Of a stretch of 64,000 nucleotides of DNA, positions 38,219-50,134 are shown one piece after another. Numbering within the stretch: position 1 is the stretch's first letter; every line of letters starts with the position of its first letter. The position numbers and the translations under genes were made by a program. A model generated the notes under the pieces. The model worked only from the letters and a program-made list of their open reading frames with translations, did not search any database and was not told where the DNA came from. The stretch comes from Methylobrevis albus. GTDB taxonomy: Bacteria; Pseudomonadota; Alphaproteobacteria; Rhizobiales; Pleomorphomonadaceae. The DNA lies in the NCBI RefSeq assembly GCF_015904235.1, contig NZ_JADZLT010000036.1:62001-126000 (forward strand). The letters run 5' to 3'.

Positions 38219-39142
38219 CTACAGGCTCCGCGCCGTGAACGTGTCGCACGCCGTCATCTCACCGCGATCGAACCCGGTCTGGAACCAGCGCCGGCGCTGT
38301 TCCGACGTGCCGTGGTTGAAGCTCTCCGGCACCACGTAGCCTTGCGTCCGCTTCTGGATCGCGTCGTCGCCGATCTGGGTGGCGGCGTTGAGGGCTTCCT
38401 CGAGGTCGCCGGTTTCGAGCAGGCCCTTGCGCTCGGCGTCGGCGGCCCAGATGCCGGCGAAGCAGTCGGCCTGCAGCTCGACGCGGGTCGACATGGCGTT
38501 CTGCTCGGCTTCGCTCATCGACTGGCGGCGGCGGTTGAACTCGGGCAGCACGCCGATGACGTTCTGGACGTGGTGGCCGACCTCGTGCGCGATCACATAG
38601 GCCTGGGCGAAGTCGCCGGGGGCCTCGAAGCGGCGGCGGAGTTCCTCGTAGAAGGCGAGGTCGATGTAGACCCGCTGGTCGCCGGGGCAATAGAACGGGC
38701 CGCTCGCCGCGCTGGCATAGCCGCAGGCGGAGGAGACCTGGCCGGTGAAGAGGCGCAGCGTCGGCTGCGGATAGGTCTCGCCGGCGTCTGCGAAGATCTG
38801 GCCCCAGGTGTCTTCGGTTTCGGCGAGCACCACCGACACGAAGGAGACCATTTCCTCCTCGGCCGCCGTGCGCGGCGCGCCTCCGGCCGGCGCCGACTGG
38901 CGCTGCGTGTCGCCGCCGACCACCGAGCCGAGGTCGCCGCCGGTCAGCAGCGTCAGCGGGTTGATGCCGAGCAGCAGGCAGACGACGCCGACCACGACCA
39001 GCGTGCCGATGCCCATGCCGCCGCCGCGTCCGCCGATCGGAATGCGCATGCGCGGGCCGCCGAGGCCGCCGCCGAACCCGCCGCCGCCGGCTGAACGGCC
39101 GTCCTCGACGTTCTTGCTCTCCCGCCGTCCTTGCCAGCGCAT
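38219..39142 (-). CDS. Neutral zinc metallopeptidase (YpfJ family)
   Basis: This 307-residue membrane-anchored metallopeptidase-like protein begins with a Gly/Arg-rich cytoplasmic tail and one membrane helix (IGTLVVVGVVCLLLGINPLTLL). A periplasmic domain follows with the zinc motif HEVGHH near residue 195 and ELQADCFAGIWA further on (third ligand region). YDQRVYIDLAFYEEL-type text (here GDQRVYIDLAFYEEL) and SFNHGTSEQRRRWFQTGF are family marks. The role of YpfJ proteins is not established. ATG at 39142 (MRWQGRRESKN) is the family start. Confidence 0.92.
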   Translation of the reverse strand: MRWQGRRESKNVEDGRSAGGGGFGGGLGGPRMRIPIGGRGGGMGIGTLVVVGVVCLLLGINPLTLLTGGDLGSVVGGDTQRQSAPAGGAPRTAAEEEMVSFVSVVLAETEDTWGQIFADAGETYPQPTLRLFTGQVSSACGYASAASGPFYCPGDQRVYIDLAFYEELRRRFEAPGDFAQAYVIAHEVGHHVQNVIGVLPEFNRRRQSMSEAEQNAMSTRVELQADCFAGIWAADAERKGLLETGDLEEALNAATQIGDDAIQKRTQGYVVPESFNHGTSEQRRRWFQTGFDRGEMTACDTFTARSL

Positions 39143-39537
39143 GATCCCCGTCCTCTTCCGTCCTGCGCCACGGCCCGCGCCCTGGCACTGCCCCGATCCG
39201 GTCCGCGCCGGCCGTCGTCCGGCCGGCGCCGATCGCGGCGCGCGTTCCGGCGACACTAGCCTGTGGCAGCGGCTTTCGCGAGCCCGCCGCCTCGTCCCAT
39301 CCGGCTAGCGAACGCGGGCGGGGCCGGCGCGGTTCCCTCGCCGCCGGCGCGGCGGCCGCCGCAGTGCGCGTGGCTGCCGCGCGGATGGGCAAAAATCCGC
39401 CTGCGAGGGTTCCGGAGCCCGGGCTTTTCGACTATAAGCCCCGCCAGCCCGAACGCTTCACGACGACAGCAGCGACCCGCCTGCCGCACCTTTTCCCGAA
39501 GAGTGCGCCGGTCGGCTGCGGCAAGACGCGAGTACCG
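39143..39537. other. Region upstream of carB, no gene
   Basis: This is a GC-rich stretch between the divergent YpfJ and carB genes. A weak AT-containing stretch at about 39420-39440 (TTTTCGACTATAAGCC) includes TATAAG, a possible -10 box for carB. Nothing else is supported. Confidence 0.45.
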
Positions 39538-42792
<3,255 letters not shown>

Positions 42793-43188
42793 GCGGTTGC
42801 GTCCGCGTCGGCCGGGCGGAACGGTCGGCGGGACGGCCACGCGGGCCGGAAAGGGAACCTGGCGCGGCCGGGGCCGTTGACGGGTGCCCCGTGACCCGGT
42901 TCCCTGTCGGGCCGGTCTTCGGACCGGGCGGGGATTGTAGGCCGGTTCCGTGGAACCGGTATGGAGTTGGAAGTCATGCCCGGCGCGCCCTTGCGTCGGG
43001 CATCTCGTTTTGCGGGCAGGCCGGTGACGTTGCCGGCGGGCCCGCGGGGCTGGAAACGGCGGCGGGAGCGATCCCGCGGCCGGAACGACAAGAACAGCAG
43101 ACCGCGGCGGCGCCGCGGCCCCGCCGCGGATGTGACGCGGTGCGGGCCGGCGCGACGGCCGGGGAAGGTTTGAAAGGCTGAAGGAACG
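42793..43188. other. carB-greA intergenic region
   Basis: This is a 396-base gap with no supported gene. A small hairpin (CCGGTTCC-gt-GGAACCGG, about 42943-42960) could be part of a carB terminator or a greA leader. GC-rich sequence dominates. Confidence 0.5.
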
Positions 43189-43662
43189 ATGGAAAAGGTC
43201 CCGATGACCGTCGACGGCTATGCCGCGCTCGAGCGCGAGTTGCACCGGCGCAAGTCCGAGGAACGGCCGCGCATCATCGCCGCGATTTCGGAGGCACGGG
43301 CGCACGGCGACCTCTCCGAGAACGCCGAGTATCATGCCGCCAAGGAGCAGCAGAGCCTGAACGAGGGCCGCATCTCCGACATCGAGGACATGATCTCGCG
43401 CGCGGAAGTGATCGACGTCACCAAGCTCAGCGGCAAGACCGTGAAGTTCGGCGCGACGGTGAAGCTCATCGACGAGGACACCGAGGAAGAGAAGGTCTAC
43501 CAGATCGTCGGCGACCAGGAAGCCGACGTGAAGAACGGCCGCATCTCGATCTCCTCGCCGATCGCCCGCGCGCTGATCGGCAAGACCATCGGCGACAACG
43601 TCGAAGTCGCCGCCCCGGGCGGTGCCCGCGGCTACGAGGTGCTGGACGTCCGCTTCGGCTGA
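43189..43662 (+). CDS. greA: Transcript cleavage factor GreA
   Basis: This 157-residue factor rescues backtracked RNA polymerase by stimulating RNA cleavage. The N-terminal coiled-coil has the tip acidic residues in [17 protein letters not shown] (about residues 38-55). The C-terminal FKBP-like domain has [18 protein letters not shown] and ends YEVLDVRFG. Length is as usual (158 in E. coli). The ribosome site GAAGGAACG precedes the ATG. Its last 31 bases overlap the 3' end of the ELM1-family gene on the other strand. Confidence 0.98.
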   Translation: MEKVPMTVDGYAALERELHRRKSEERPRIIAAISEARAHGDLSENAEYHAAKEQQSLNEGRISDIEDMISRAEVIDVTKLSGKTVKFGATVKLIDEDTEEEKVYQIVGDQEADVKNGRISISSPIARALIGKTIGDNVEVAAPGGARGYEVLDVRFG

Positions 43663-44666
43663 TCGAGCCCGAGGATCGGCGCGACCGCGGCCGCGATGCG
43701 GTCGCGCGGATCTTCCTCGAACGGTCGGCAGGAGAGGATCGCGGCGCCGAGCCGCTCCGGCGTCACCGCGCCGAGCGGCACGACCGCAAGTTCCCCCCGC
43801 CCCGCCATCGCGGCGACGACTTCGTTCGCGAAGTTGTCGCGCGTCATGGCCGGCCGCAGGGCGACGACCGGTCGGCGCGCCGCGACGGCCTCGGCCAGCA
43901 TGGACAGCGAATCCTCCGTCACCACCAGCACGTCGGCGCCGAAGAGATCGTCCGCCGACCCGGCGCCGGCGCTGCGGTAGTCGACGAAGCGCTCGATGAC
44001 GCCCTCGGCGGCGAGTGCGGCCAGCCGGTCGGCGGCGATGGCCGGCGTCCGGCGCGAGGTGCTCGCCTGCCAGCGCAGGCCGAGCCTCTCCCGGGCCTCG
44101 CGCAGCAGCGCGCCGAGCGCCGCCCAGTCCTTTTCGAAAAAGAGATGCGCCGGACCGTCGCCGCCGACGAACAGCGTCGCCAGCGCGCCGTTCAGCGCGG
44201 CCGGGTCGTCGAGCCGCCGCGGCGTGGGCAGCGCCGCGGGATCGATGAGGCCGGGCACCGGGGCATAGGCGCAGCCGGGGTCGAAGCCGTGGCGCGGCGA
44301 CGCGACGAGTTGCAGGCAACGGTCGTCGAGATGATAGCCCTTGATGCGGCCGGCGTAGACGAACGGCACCCCGAAATGGCGGCTGAGGAAGAGCCCCGCG
44401 GCGATGGTCGGCCGGCCCGAGCCGACGACGGCATCCGGCCGACCGAGCACCGCGACGTCGATGCCGTAGAGGCGGCGCAGCCAGGTCGCGGCCTTGCCGC
44501 CGCGCCGGTTGGCGGCGAAGGCGAGCAGGCGGTGGTGGCCGAGCCGGCCCGGACGGGCCTCGATCTGCGTGGTTTCCACGGCGGTGAGCCGGGCGATGGC
44601 GCGCGCGATGCCGCGCGCCTGGTGGGCATGGCCAGGCTTCTTGTCCTCGAGGACGAGGAGCCTCAA
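43632..44666 (-). CDS. ELM1/GtrOC1-family putative glycosyltransferase
   Basis: This 344-residue protein is of the mitochondrial-fission-ELM1-like family, whose bacterial members are predicted GT-B glycosyltransferases. Seen: [20 protein letters not shown] at the N-terminus, [40 protein letters not shown] and [26 protein letters not shown] (nucleotide-sugar pocket-like). The likely start is TTG at 44666, whose TTGA overlaps the stop of the upstream polysaccharide pyruvyl transferase gene, so the two are translationally coupled. A 30-codon upstream ATG extension would overlap that gene more. Role in envelope polysaccharide is inferred. Confidence 0.85.
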   Translation of the reverse strand: MRLLVLEDKKPGHAHQARGIARAIARLTAVETTQIEARPGRLGHHRLLAFAANRRGGKAATWLRRLYGIDVAVLGRPDAVVGSGRPTIAAGLFLSRHFGVPFVYAGRIKGYHLDDRCLQLVASPRHGFDPGCAYAPVPGLIDPAALPTPRRLDDPAALNGALATLFVGGDGPAHLFFEKDWAALGALLREARERLGLRWQASTSRRTPAIAADRLAALAAEGVIERFVDYRSAGAGSADDLFGADVLVVTEDSLSMLAEAVAARRPVVALRPAMTRDNFANEVVAAMAGRGELAVVPLGAVTPERLGAAILSCRPFEEDPRDRIAAAVAPILGLDQPKRTSSTS

Positions 44667-45820
44667 GCGAAGCCCCGGAGGAGTTCCTCCTCGGAGGGAT
44701 AGGGCTGCACGGTCGATGCACCGATCATCTGGTCGATGCGGCCGACCTCGGTCCATTCCTTGTTGCGGTTACCCATCACGAGCAGCGGCGCCCGGAAGCG
44801 CTCGAACGAGGCGTAGCTCTCGATCTCGACCGTGATGAACTTCTCGGTCCAGACCAGCGGCACGCGCTCGACCCGCGTCATGCCGAGGTCGATCGCGACG
44901 CGGCCGGCCTCGTGGCCGAGGCCGGGGTTGGGGAAGGTGATCACATCGCGGCGGTAGAGGTTGTCGTACTGGGTCTCGCCGACGCCGCCGAGGCGGGATG
45001 CGATCTCGCCGCGCAGCTCCGCATAGCGGGCATCGAGATGGGCGGGGATCGTCGCCGGGACGACGTTCGCCCAGTCGACCGGCTTCGGCTCGACGCCGGG
45101 GCCGAAGAAGTTGATCGGCACGAACTCCTCGAAGCCCGAGAAGCGGTGCACGTTGCCCTTGCGGTTGAGCGCGAAGACGACGGCGGGCGTGCCGAAGCCG
45201 ACGCTCGGCAGCACGGTGTGCAGGCGCTTGGTCACGACGAGTTCGGCCCGGCGCAACACGTCGCAGATCTTGGCGATGCGCGACATGCGGGCGAGCGGAT
45301 CGTCGAGAATCGCCGGCGGCACGGCGTTGGAGATCGCGACGCCGCGCGCGCGGATGTCCTCGGGGATGTACTTCAGCGAGCCCGGCAGCAGGTCGACGAG
45401 GTAGGTCCCCTTGCGCTCCTCGCGCGGCACCGGCTTCAGGAAGCTGCCGATGCGCAGCGTCAGGCAGCCCGACCAGTGCGCGTCGATGCCGAGCTTCTTC
45501 AGCCGCGCGACCGAGCCGGTGTCGCGGCAGCCGATCGGCTGATACTTGCGCAGGTAGCGCGGCCAGAGGCCGTAGCTCATCGTCTCGCCGCCGAAGCAGA
45601 AGCCGAAGAACAGCGGGTCGATGGCGCTCGACGGGGCGAGCAGGCGCTGCTTGGTGAACCACGACTGCATCAGGCAGAAATGGCGCTCGTCGAGCTTCAG
45701 GCTGGCGAACTTGTCGCGCAGCACGAGACGGTCGACGTACGGCAGGTTGAGGGACGTGGCGATCGCCTGCACGTCGTCGCCGAGATTGACCGTGGTGAAT
45801 CCGATCAGGCCGACCTTCAT
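44663..45820 (-). CDS. Polysaccharide pyruvyl transferase family protein
   Basis: This 385-residue enzyme matches the polysaccharide pyruvyl transferase family, which adds pyruvate ketals to sugars using phosphoenolpyruvate. Family text: MKVGLIGFTTVNLGDDVQAI, QPIGCRDTGSVARLKKLG, YWSGCLTL-like HWSGCLTLRIGS and LVVTKRLHTVLPSVGFGTPAVVF (with the conserved RLH). Length is typical. ATG at 45820 starts the first Rossmann strand. It ends inside the TTG start of the ELM1-family gene, forming a two-gene operon. The target sugar is unknown. Confidence 0.92.
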   Translation of the reverse strand: MKVGLIGFTTVNLGDDVQAIATSLNLPYVDRLVLRDKFASLKLDERHFCLMQSWFTKQRLLAPSSAIDPLFFGFCFGGETMSYGLWPRYLRKYQPIGCRDTGSVARLKKLGIDAHWSGCLTLRIGSFLKPVPREERKGTYLVDLLPGSLKYIPEDIRARGVAISNAVPPAILDDPLARMSRIAKICDVLRRAELVVTKRLHTVLPSVGFGTPAVVFALNRKGNVHRFSGFEEFVPINFFGPGVEPKPVDWANVVPATIPAHLDARYAELRGEIASRLGGVGETQYDNLYRRDVITFPNPGLGHEAGRVAIDLGMTRVERVPLVWTEKFITVEIESYASFERFRAPLLVMGNRNKEWTEVGRIDQMIGASTVQPYPSEEELLRGFA

Positions 45821-45945
45821 GAGCGCACGCCACCTCGTGTCTGGACCGGCGAGCGGCGTGCTGTCCGGCGATGCGGGCCGCCTGCGGCCCGGTTGTCTTC
45901 GATCGGCGCGGTATGCCACGGCGCCGGACGTGAAACAATGGCGCT

Positions 45946-46428
45946 CTACGCGCCCCGCCCCGCCTCCATCGGCACCATGGCCTCGCGTTTCGACGCCTTG
46001 ATGGTGAGTGCCGTCTTGACGCCGGCGACGGAGGGATGCCGCGTCAGGCTCTGGATGATGAAGTCCTGGAAGGATTTCAGGTCGCGGGCGACGCAGATCA
46101 GCACGAAGTCGGTGTCGCCCGACAGCATCCAGCACTGGCGCACGATCGGCCAGCCGGCGACGGCGGCCTCGAAGGCGGAGAGGTCGGCTTCGGACTGGCT
46201 CGACAGCGAGACCATGGCGAAGGCGGTCAGCTCGTAGCCGAGCGTCTTTTCGTCGAGCAGGGCGCGGTAGCCCTCGATCACGCCGGCTTCTTCCAGCGCG
46301 CGCACCCGGCGCAGGCACGGCGGGGCGGAGATGCCGGCGCGGCGGGAGAGCTCGACGTTGGTGATACGGCCGTCGTCCTGGAGCTCCTTCAGGATCTTCC
46401 AGTCGACCTCGTCGGGCTTGAATGTCAA
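45946..46428 (-). CDS. lrp: Lrp/AsnC-family transcriptional regulator
   Basis: This 160-residue regulator has an N-terminal winged helix-turn-helix (WKILKELQDDGRITNVELSR and GISAPPCLRRVRALEEAGVI) and a C-terminal RAM ligand-binding domain (CWMLSGDTDFVLICVARDL, HPSVAGVKTALTIKASK). No ATG fits; TTG at 46428, giving LTFKPDEVDW with Met first, is the likely start. Its position before trxB and lsrB matches the Rhizobiales order greA-(envelope genes)-lrp-trxB-lsrB. It may respond to leucine or other amino acids. Confidence 0.9.
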   Translation of the reverse strand: MTFKPDEVDWKILKELQDDGRITNVELSRRAGISAPPCLRRVRALEEAGVIEGYRALLDEKTLGYELTAFAMVSLSSQSEADLSAFEAAVAGWPIVRQCWMLSGDTDFVLICVARDLKSFQDFIIQSLTRHPSVAGVKTALTIKASKREAMVPMEAGRGA

Positions 46429-46626
46429 GGCTGCACTCGCTCGGGGCTCTACCGCAAGGCACGGTCGGCGCGGCGCCGGCCGCGATCGGTCGATTGGTCG
46501 GGAAACGTCCGGCGTATATACCATCGGCCCGCGGAGCGCCGAAAGCCTCGCCGGCGGCTTTTGCCGCCGAAACAAGGGAGAACCACCGGCGAAGCACTGA
46601 TGCCCGCCGGGGTGCCGGAGACCACG

Positions 46627-47718
46627 ATGTCCGAAGCGGTGCAGCCCGACATGACGAGGTCCGAGATCGGCCGCCCGACCGGCGCGCCCCCGCCCCCGCT
46701 GGCCCTCGTCGTCTCGTCGGGCAAGCGCGGGCACGACGTGAAGGGCCTCGGCATCGCGGCGGCGCTCGGGCTGGCGGCGAAGCTGGTGCCGGCGCCCGGA
46801 TGGCCGTGGTCGCTGCTGGCGCCCTACGCCCGCCCGCCCCTGCCCCGGGGTTTCGAGCCGCCGCCGCGCCCGGCGATCGTCTTTGCGTCGGGCCGGCGCA
46901 CCATCCCGCTCGGGCGGGCGCTGAAGCGCGCGCTCGGTGCCGACGGCTTCCTCGTCGCGCTCGACGACCCCGGCCTGCCGCCGCGCCGCTTCGACCTCGT
47001 CTGGGCGAGCCTGCACGACGGGCTCGCCGGTCCGAACGTGATCTCGACGCTGACCGCGCCACACGGGCTGACGACGGCCGAGTGTGCCCGCGCCGCCACC
47101 GCGCTCGCCGCAAAGCTCGGCCCCGGTTTTGGCGCCGACTCGGGCGCGCCATTCGTCACCGTGCTGCTCGGCGGGCCGTCCGGCGCCTATCGCTTCGGCC
47201 GCGCCGAGGGCGCGGCGCTCGGTGCGCAGCTCAACCGGCTGCAGGCCGGCGGGGCGCGGCTCGTCATCCTGCCGTCGCGGCGCACCGATCCGGCGGCGCT
47301 CTACGCCATCGCCTCGTCGATCGACGCGGATCGCTATCGCCTGCTCGACGGCAGCCGCGATCCGGACGCCTATCCGGGCGCAATCGGTCTCGCCAGCCAC
47401 TTCGTGGTGAGCTGCGACAGCGCCAACATGATCGGCGAGGCGGCGATGACCGGCCGGCCGGTGTTCGCGGCGAAGCTGCCGGGCGGCTCGGCGAAGTTCG
47501 AGGCATTTCACCGGGGGATGACCGCGCACGGCGCCCTGCGCTGGTTCGAGGGCCAGCTTGCCGACTGGACCTATCCGCCGCTAAACTCGACCCCGGAAAT
47601 TGCGGACGAGATCCGCAGGCGTTTGCCGCCGCGGATCGCGGACCTGCTGCCCACCATGGCTGCCGGGCCCGGCCCTACCGGCGCTGAGCGACCCGCCCCA
47701 TATGCCACGTCCGACTGA
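46627..47718 (+). CDS. Second ELM1-family protein
   Basis: This 363-residue predicted GT-B glycosyltransferase-like protein is of the ELM1 family but distant in sequence from the one at 43632. Visible are LALVVSSGKRGHDVKGLGIAAAL at the start, PAIVFASGRRTIPLGRALKR, FVTVLLGGPSGAYRFG, and HFVVSCDSANMIGEAAMTGRP (matches [13 protein letters not shown] of the other copy). ATG at 46627 has GGAG six bases before it; an ATG nine codons earlier has a poorly spaced site. It lies between the divergent lrp and trxB, 64 bases from trxB, so cotranscription with trxB is possible. Confidence 0.82.
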   Translation: MSEAVQPDMTRSEIGRPTGAPPPPLALVVSSGKRGHDVKGLGIAAALGLAAKLVPAPGWPWSLLAPYARPPLPRGFEPPPRPAIVFASGRRTIPLGRALKRALGADGFLVALDDPGLPPRRFDLVWASLHDGLAGPNVISTLTAPHGLTTAECARAATALAAKLGPGFGADSGAPFVTVLLGGPSGAYRFGRAEGAALGAQLNRLQAGGARLVILPSRRTDPAALYAIASSIDADRYRLLDGSRDPDAYPGAIGLASHFVVSCDSANMIGEAAMTGRPVFAAKLPGGSAKFEAFHRGMTAHGALRWFEGQLADWTYPPLNSTPEIADEIRRRLPPRIADLLPTMAAGPGPTGAERPAPYATSD

Positions 47719-47782
47719 CGGCTTCGTCGGGCCGGCGCGACCCGTCCTGCGGACGGCCGAGACACGAGTGCGGAACAACGAC

Positions 47783-48745
47783 ATGGCGCATCATCACAGC
47801 AAGGTCCTCATCCTCGGCTCCGGGCCGGCCGGCTATACGGCCGCGATCTACGCCGCGCGCGCAATGATGGAGCCGACGCTGATCTCCGGATTGCAGCAGG
47901 GCGGCCAGCTGACGATCACCACCGACGTCGAGAACTACCCGGGCTTCGCCGACGTCATCCAGGGCCCCTGGCTGATGGACCAGATGCGCCGGCAGGCCGA
48001 GCACGTCGGCACGAAGCTCGTCTCCGACATGATCCTCGAGGCCGACCTCTCGGTGCGCCCGTTCCGCCTCGTCGGCGACGGCGGCGACGTCTACACCTGC
48101 GATGCGCTGATCATCGCGACGGGCGCCCAGGCGCGCTGGCTCGGCCTGCCGTCGGAGCAGCAGTTCCAGGGCTTCGGCGTCTCGGCCTGCGCCACCTGCG
48201 ACGGGTTCTTCTACAAGGGCAAGGAAGTGCTGGTGATCGGCGGCGGCAACACCGCGGTCGAGGAGGCGCTGTACTTGACGCACCATGCCTCCAAGGTCAC
48301 CGTCGTGCACCGCCGCTCCGAGTTCCGCGCCGAGCGCATCCTGCAGAACCGGCTGTTCGCGCATCCGAAGATCGAGGTCATCTGGGACAGCGTGCTCGAG
48401 GAAGTGACCGGCACGACCGGCTTCCCGCCCTCGGTGACGGGGGCGCGGCTGCGCAACATCCACACCGGCGAGACGCGCGAAATCGGCGCCGACGGCATCT
48501 TCGTCGCCATCGGCCATGCGCCGGCGAGCGGCCTGTTCAAGGACCAGCTGCGCCTGAAGGCCGGCGGCTACATCTGGACGGCGCCCGATTCCACCGCGAC
48601 CAATATCGAGGGCGTGTTCGCGGCGGGCGACGTCACCGACGACGTGTTCCGCCAGGCGGTCACGGCGGCGGGCATGGGCTGCATGTCGGCGCTGGAAGCC
48701 GAGCGGTTCCTGTCGGCAACGAGCCTCGCGGTAGCGGCGGAGTAG
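47783..48745 (+). CDS. trxB: Thioredoxin reductase
   Basis: This 320-residue FAD- and NADPH-dependent enzyme reduces thioredoxin. The FAD-binding N-terminus is LILGSGPAGYTAAIYAARA, the redox-active disulfide is CATC in SACATCDGFF (about residue 138), the NADPH site is VIGGGNTAVEEALYL and the C-terminal FAD motif is GVFAAGDVTD. Length is as expected. ATG at 47783. The adjacent LysR gene is a conserved partner in Rhizobiales. Confidence 0.97.
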   Translation: MAHHHSKVLILGSGPAGYTAAIYAARAMMEPTLISGLQQGGQLTITTDVENYPGFADVIQGPWLMDQMRRQAEHVGTKLVSDMILEADLSVRPFRLVGDGGDVYTCDALIIATGAQARWLGLPSEQQFQGFGVSACATCDGFFYKGKEVLVIGGGNTAVEEALYLTHHASKVTVVHRRSEFRAERILQNRLFAHPKIEVIWDSVLEEVTGTTGFPPSVTGARLRNIHTGETREIGADGIFVAIGHAPASGLFKDQLRLKAGGYIWTAPDSTATNIEGVFAAGDVTDDVFRQAVTAAGMGCMSALEAERFLSATSLAVAAE

Positions 48746-48876
48746 GCCCGGCGTTTGGGACCCTGCCCGCCCTCGCGCAAAATTCCCACGTCATTCCACG
48801 ACAAAACAACAGCTTGGTGTATAGTCGGCCAAAGGGCCGGCAACCGGCAAAGACGAAACTCGGGGGAGCGCGCGTG

Positions 48877-49767
48877 ATGGACTGGGACAAGTTGCGCATC
48901 TTCCACGCCGCGGCCCGGGCGGGCAGCTTCACCCATGCCGGTGATACGCTCAACATGAGCCAGTCCGCCGTCAGCCGGCAGGTGAGCGCGCTGGAGCAGG
49001 ACCTCAACGTCCCGCTGTTTCACCGCCACGCCCGCGGCCTGATCCTGACCGAACAGGGCGAGCTGCTCTACCGCACCGCGCACGACGTGCTGATGAAGCT
49101 CGAGGAAGTGCAGAGCCGCCTGACCGATTCGCGCGAGCGGCCGTCGGGCAGCCTGCGCGTCACCACCACGGTCGGTCTCGGCTCGAGCTGGCTGACCGCT
49201 CGGGTGCACGAGTTCATCGATCTCTTTCCCGAAGTGCAGCTGCAACTCATCCTCGACGACGACGAACTCGACCTCGCCATGCGCCAGGCCGACGTCGCGA
49301 TCCGGCTGCGCCAGCCGGTGCAGCCCGACCTCGTGCAGCGCAAGCTGTTCACCGTGCACTTCCACCTCTACGCGTCGCAGGCCTACCTGAAGCGCTTCGG
49401 CAGCCCGCGCACCATCGAGGACCTCGACGGCCACCGCATCGTCACCTTCGGCGTCGCGGCACCGACCTACCTGCGCGACATGAACTGGCTGGAGACCGCC
49501 GGCCGGCCCTACGAGAACCCGCGCGTGCCCGTGCTGCGCGTCAACAACGTGGTGGCGATCAAGCGCGCCGTGCAGCGCGGCATCGGCATCGCGCTGCTGC
49601 CGGACTACCTGATCGACGCGGAATCCGGCCTGGTGCAACTGATCCCGGAAGTCGACCTGCCGTCCTACGACACCTACTTTGTCTACCCGGACGAGCTGCG
49701 CAATTCGGCGCGCGTGCACGCCTTCCGCGACTTCCTCGTCGGCAAGGCGCAGCGCTGGGCCTATTGA
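48877..49767 (+). CDS. lsrB: LysR-family regulator, LsrB/VtlR type
   Basis: This 296-residue LysR-type regulator has an N-terminal helix-turn-helix (MDWDKLRIFHAAARAGSFTH, MSQSAVSRQVSALEQDL) and a substrate-binding-like domain. The text matches LsrB of Sinorhizobium and VtlR of Brucella/Agrobacterium, and its place right after trxB is the same. These regulators affect lipopolysaccharide, oxidative stress and, as VtlR, activate AbcR small RNAs. GTG at 48874 or ATG at 48877 follows GGGGGAG. Oddly the protein contains no cysteine at all, although cysteines of rhizobial LsrB have been reported as redox-active. A candidate AbcR-like RNA gene lies just downstream. Confidence 0.9.
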   Translation: MDWDKLRIFHAAARAGSFTHAGDTLNMSQSAVSRQVSALEQDLNVPLFHRHARGLILTEQGELLYRTAHDVLMKLEEVQSRLTDSRERPSGSLRVTTTVGLGSSWLTARVHEFIDLFPEVQLQLILDDDELDLAMRQADVAIRLRQPVQPDLVQRKLFTVHFHLYASQAYLKRFGSPRTIEDLDGHRIVTFGVAAPTYLRDMNWLETAGRPYENPRVPVLRVNNVVAIKRAVQRGIGIALLPDYLIDAESGLVQLIPEVDLPSYDTYFVYPDELRNSARVHAFRDFLVGKAQRWAY

Positions 49768-49822
49768 CCGCTTGCTGACCCATTCGGCTTGCTGATCGTT
49801 TGATAGGCAATAGAATCGCCGA

Positions 49823-49841
49823 CTGCATGCCTGACATGCAG
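49823..49841. promoter_or_regulatory. Inverted repeat, candidate LsrB/VtlR site 1
   Basis: A perfect 7-bp inverted repeat CTGCATG-N5-CATGCAG lies 55 bases after the lsrB stop and about 45-65 bases before the presumed start of the small RNA, a usual activator position. Confidence 0.5.
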
Positions 49842-49863
49842 ATCCGCGCCTTGCGAAAGCCCG

Positions 49864-49886
49864 TGCTGCATTGCAAATAAGCAGCA
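49864..49886. promoter_or_regulatory. LysR-type T-N11-A box, candidate site 2
   Basis: TGCTGC-N11-GCAGCA is a perfect 6-bp inverted repeat with the spacing of LysR boxes. It overlaps the probable -10 region of the small RNA promoter (-35 TTGCGA at 49851-49856, -10 CAAATA at 49874-49879, spacing 17). Confidence 0.55.
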
Positions 49887-50025
49887 GCTGATGGGTTTGT
49901 TCTTCCTGCCATCTCCTCCCGGCAGTGTCGAACGTTCAGCTGTTCCCCTCTGGATGACGCGCCGCGCCCCCCGCGAGCGACGTCTCCAAACTTCTAAGGC
50001 CGGGCTTCGTGCCCGGCTTTTTTTT
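49887..50025 (+). ncRNA. Candidate AbcR-like (alpha-r15 family) small RNA
   Basis: About 130-140 bases lie between a promoter-like element and a strong intrinsic terminator, with no open frame of note. The sequence carries pyrimidine-rich anti-Shine-Dalgarno stretches (TTCTTCCTGCCATCTCCTCC at 49899-49918 and GTTCCCCTCTGG). AbcR-type RNAs use such stretches to block translation of ABC-transporter messages with Hfq. It lies directly downstream of an lsrB/vtlR-type gene, whose product is known in relatives to activate AbcR RNAs. The 5' end is estimated. Identity rests on motif layout and context, not on alignment. Confidence 0.6.
49999..50025 (+). terminator. Intrinsic terminator of the small RNA
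   Basis: GCCGGGC (49999-50005), loop TTCGT, GCCCGGC (50011-50017), followed by eight T: a textbook Rho-independent terminator and the best in the window. Confidence 0.9.
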
Positions 50026-50134
50026 GCGCCAATTCCTGGGTGCTCGGCCGCTCGAGGGAGACCGCGCGCCGCGCGGCTGGTAGAGAACGCTCCATCACCG
50101 GTGCCGGTCAGGAGCCGCCCGAGAGGACTATTTT

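Noticed and set aside
42943-42960. CCGGTTCC-gt-GGAACCGG hairpin as a riboswitch or greA attenuator
   Set aside because: It is only an isolated 8-bp hairpin without a conserved aptamer core, U-tract or leader peptide.
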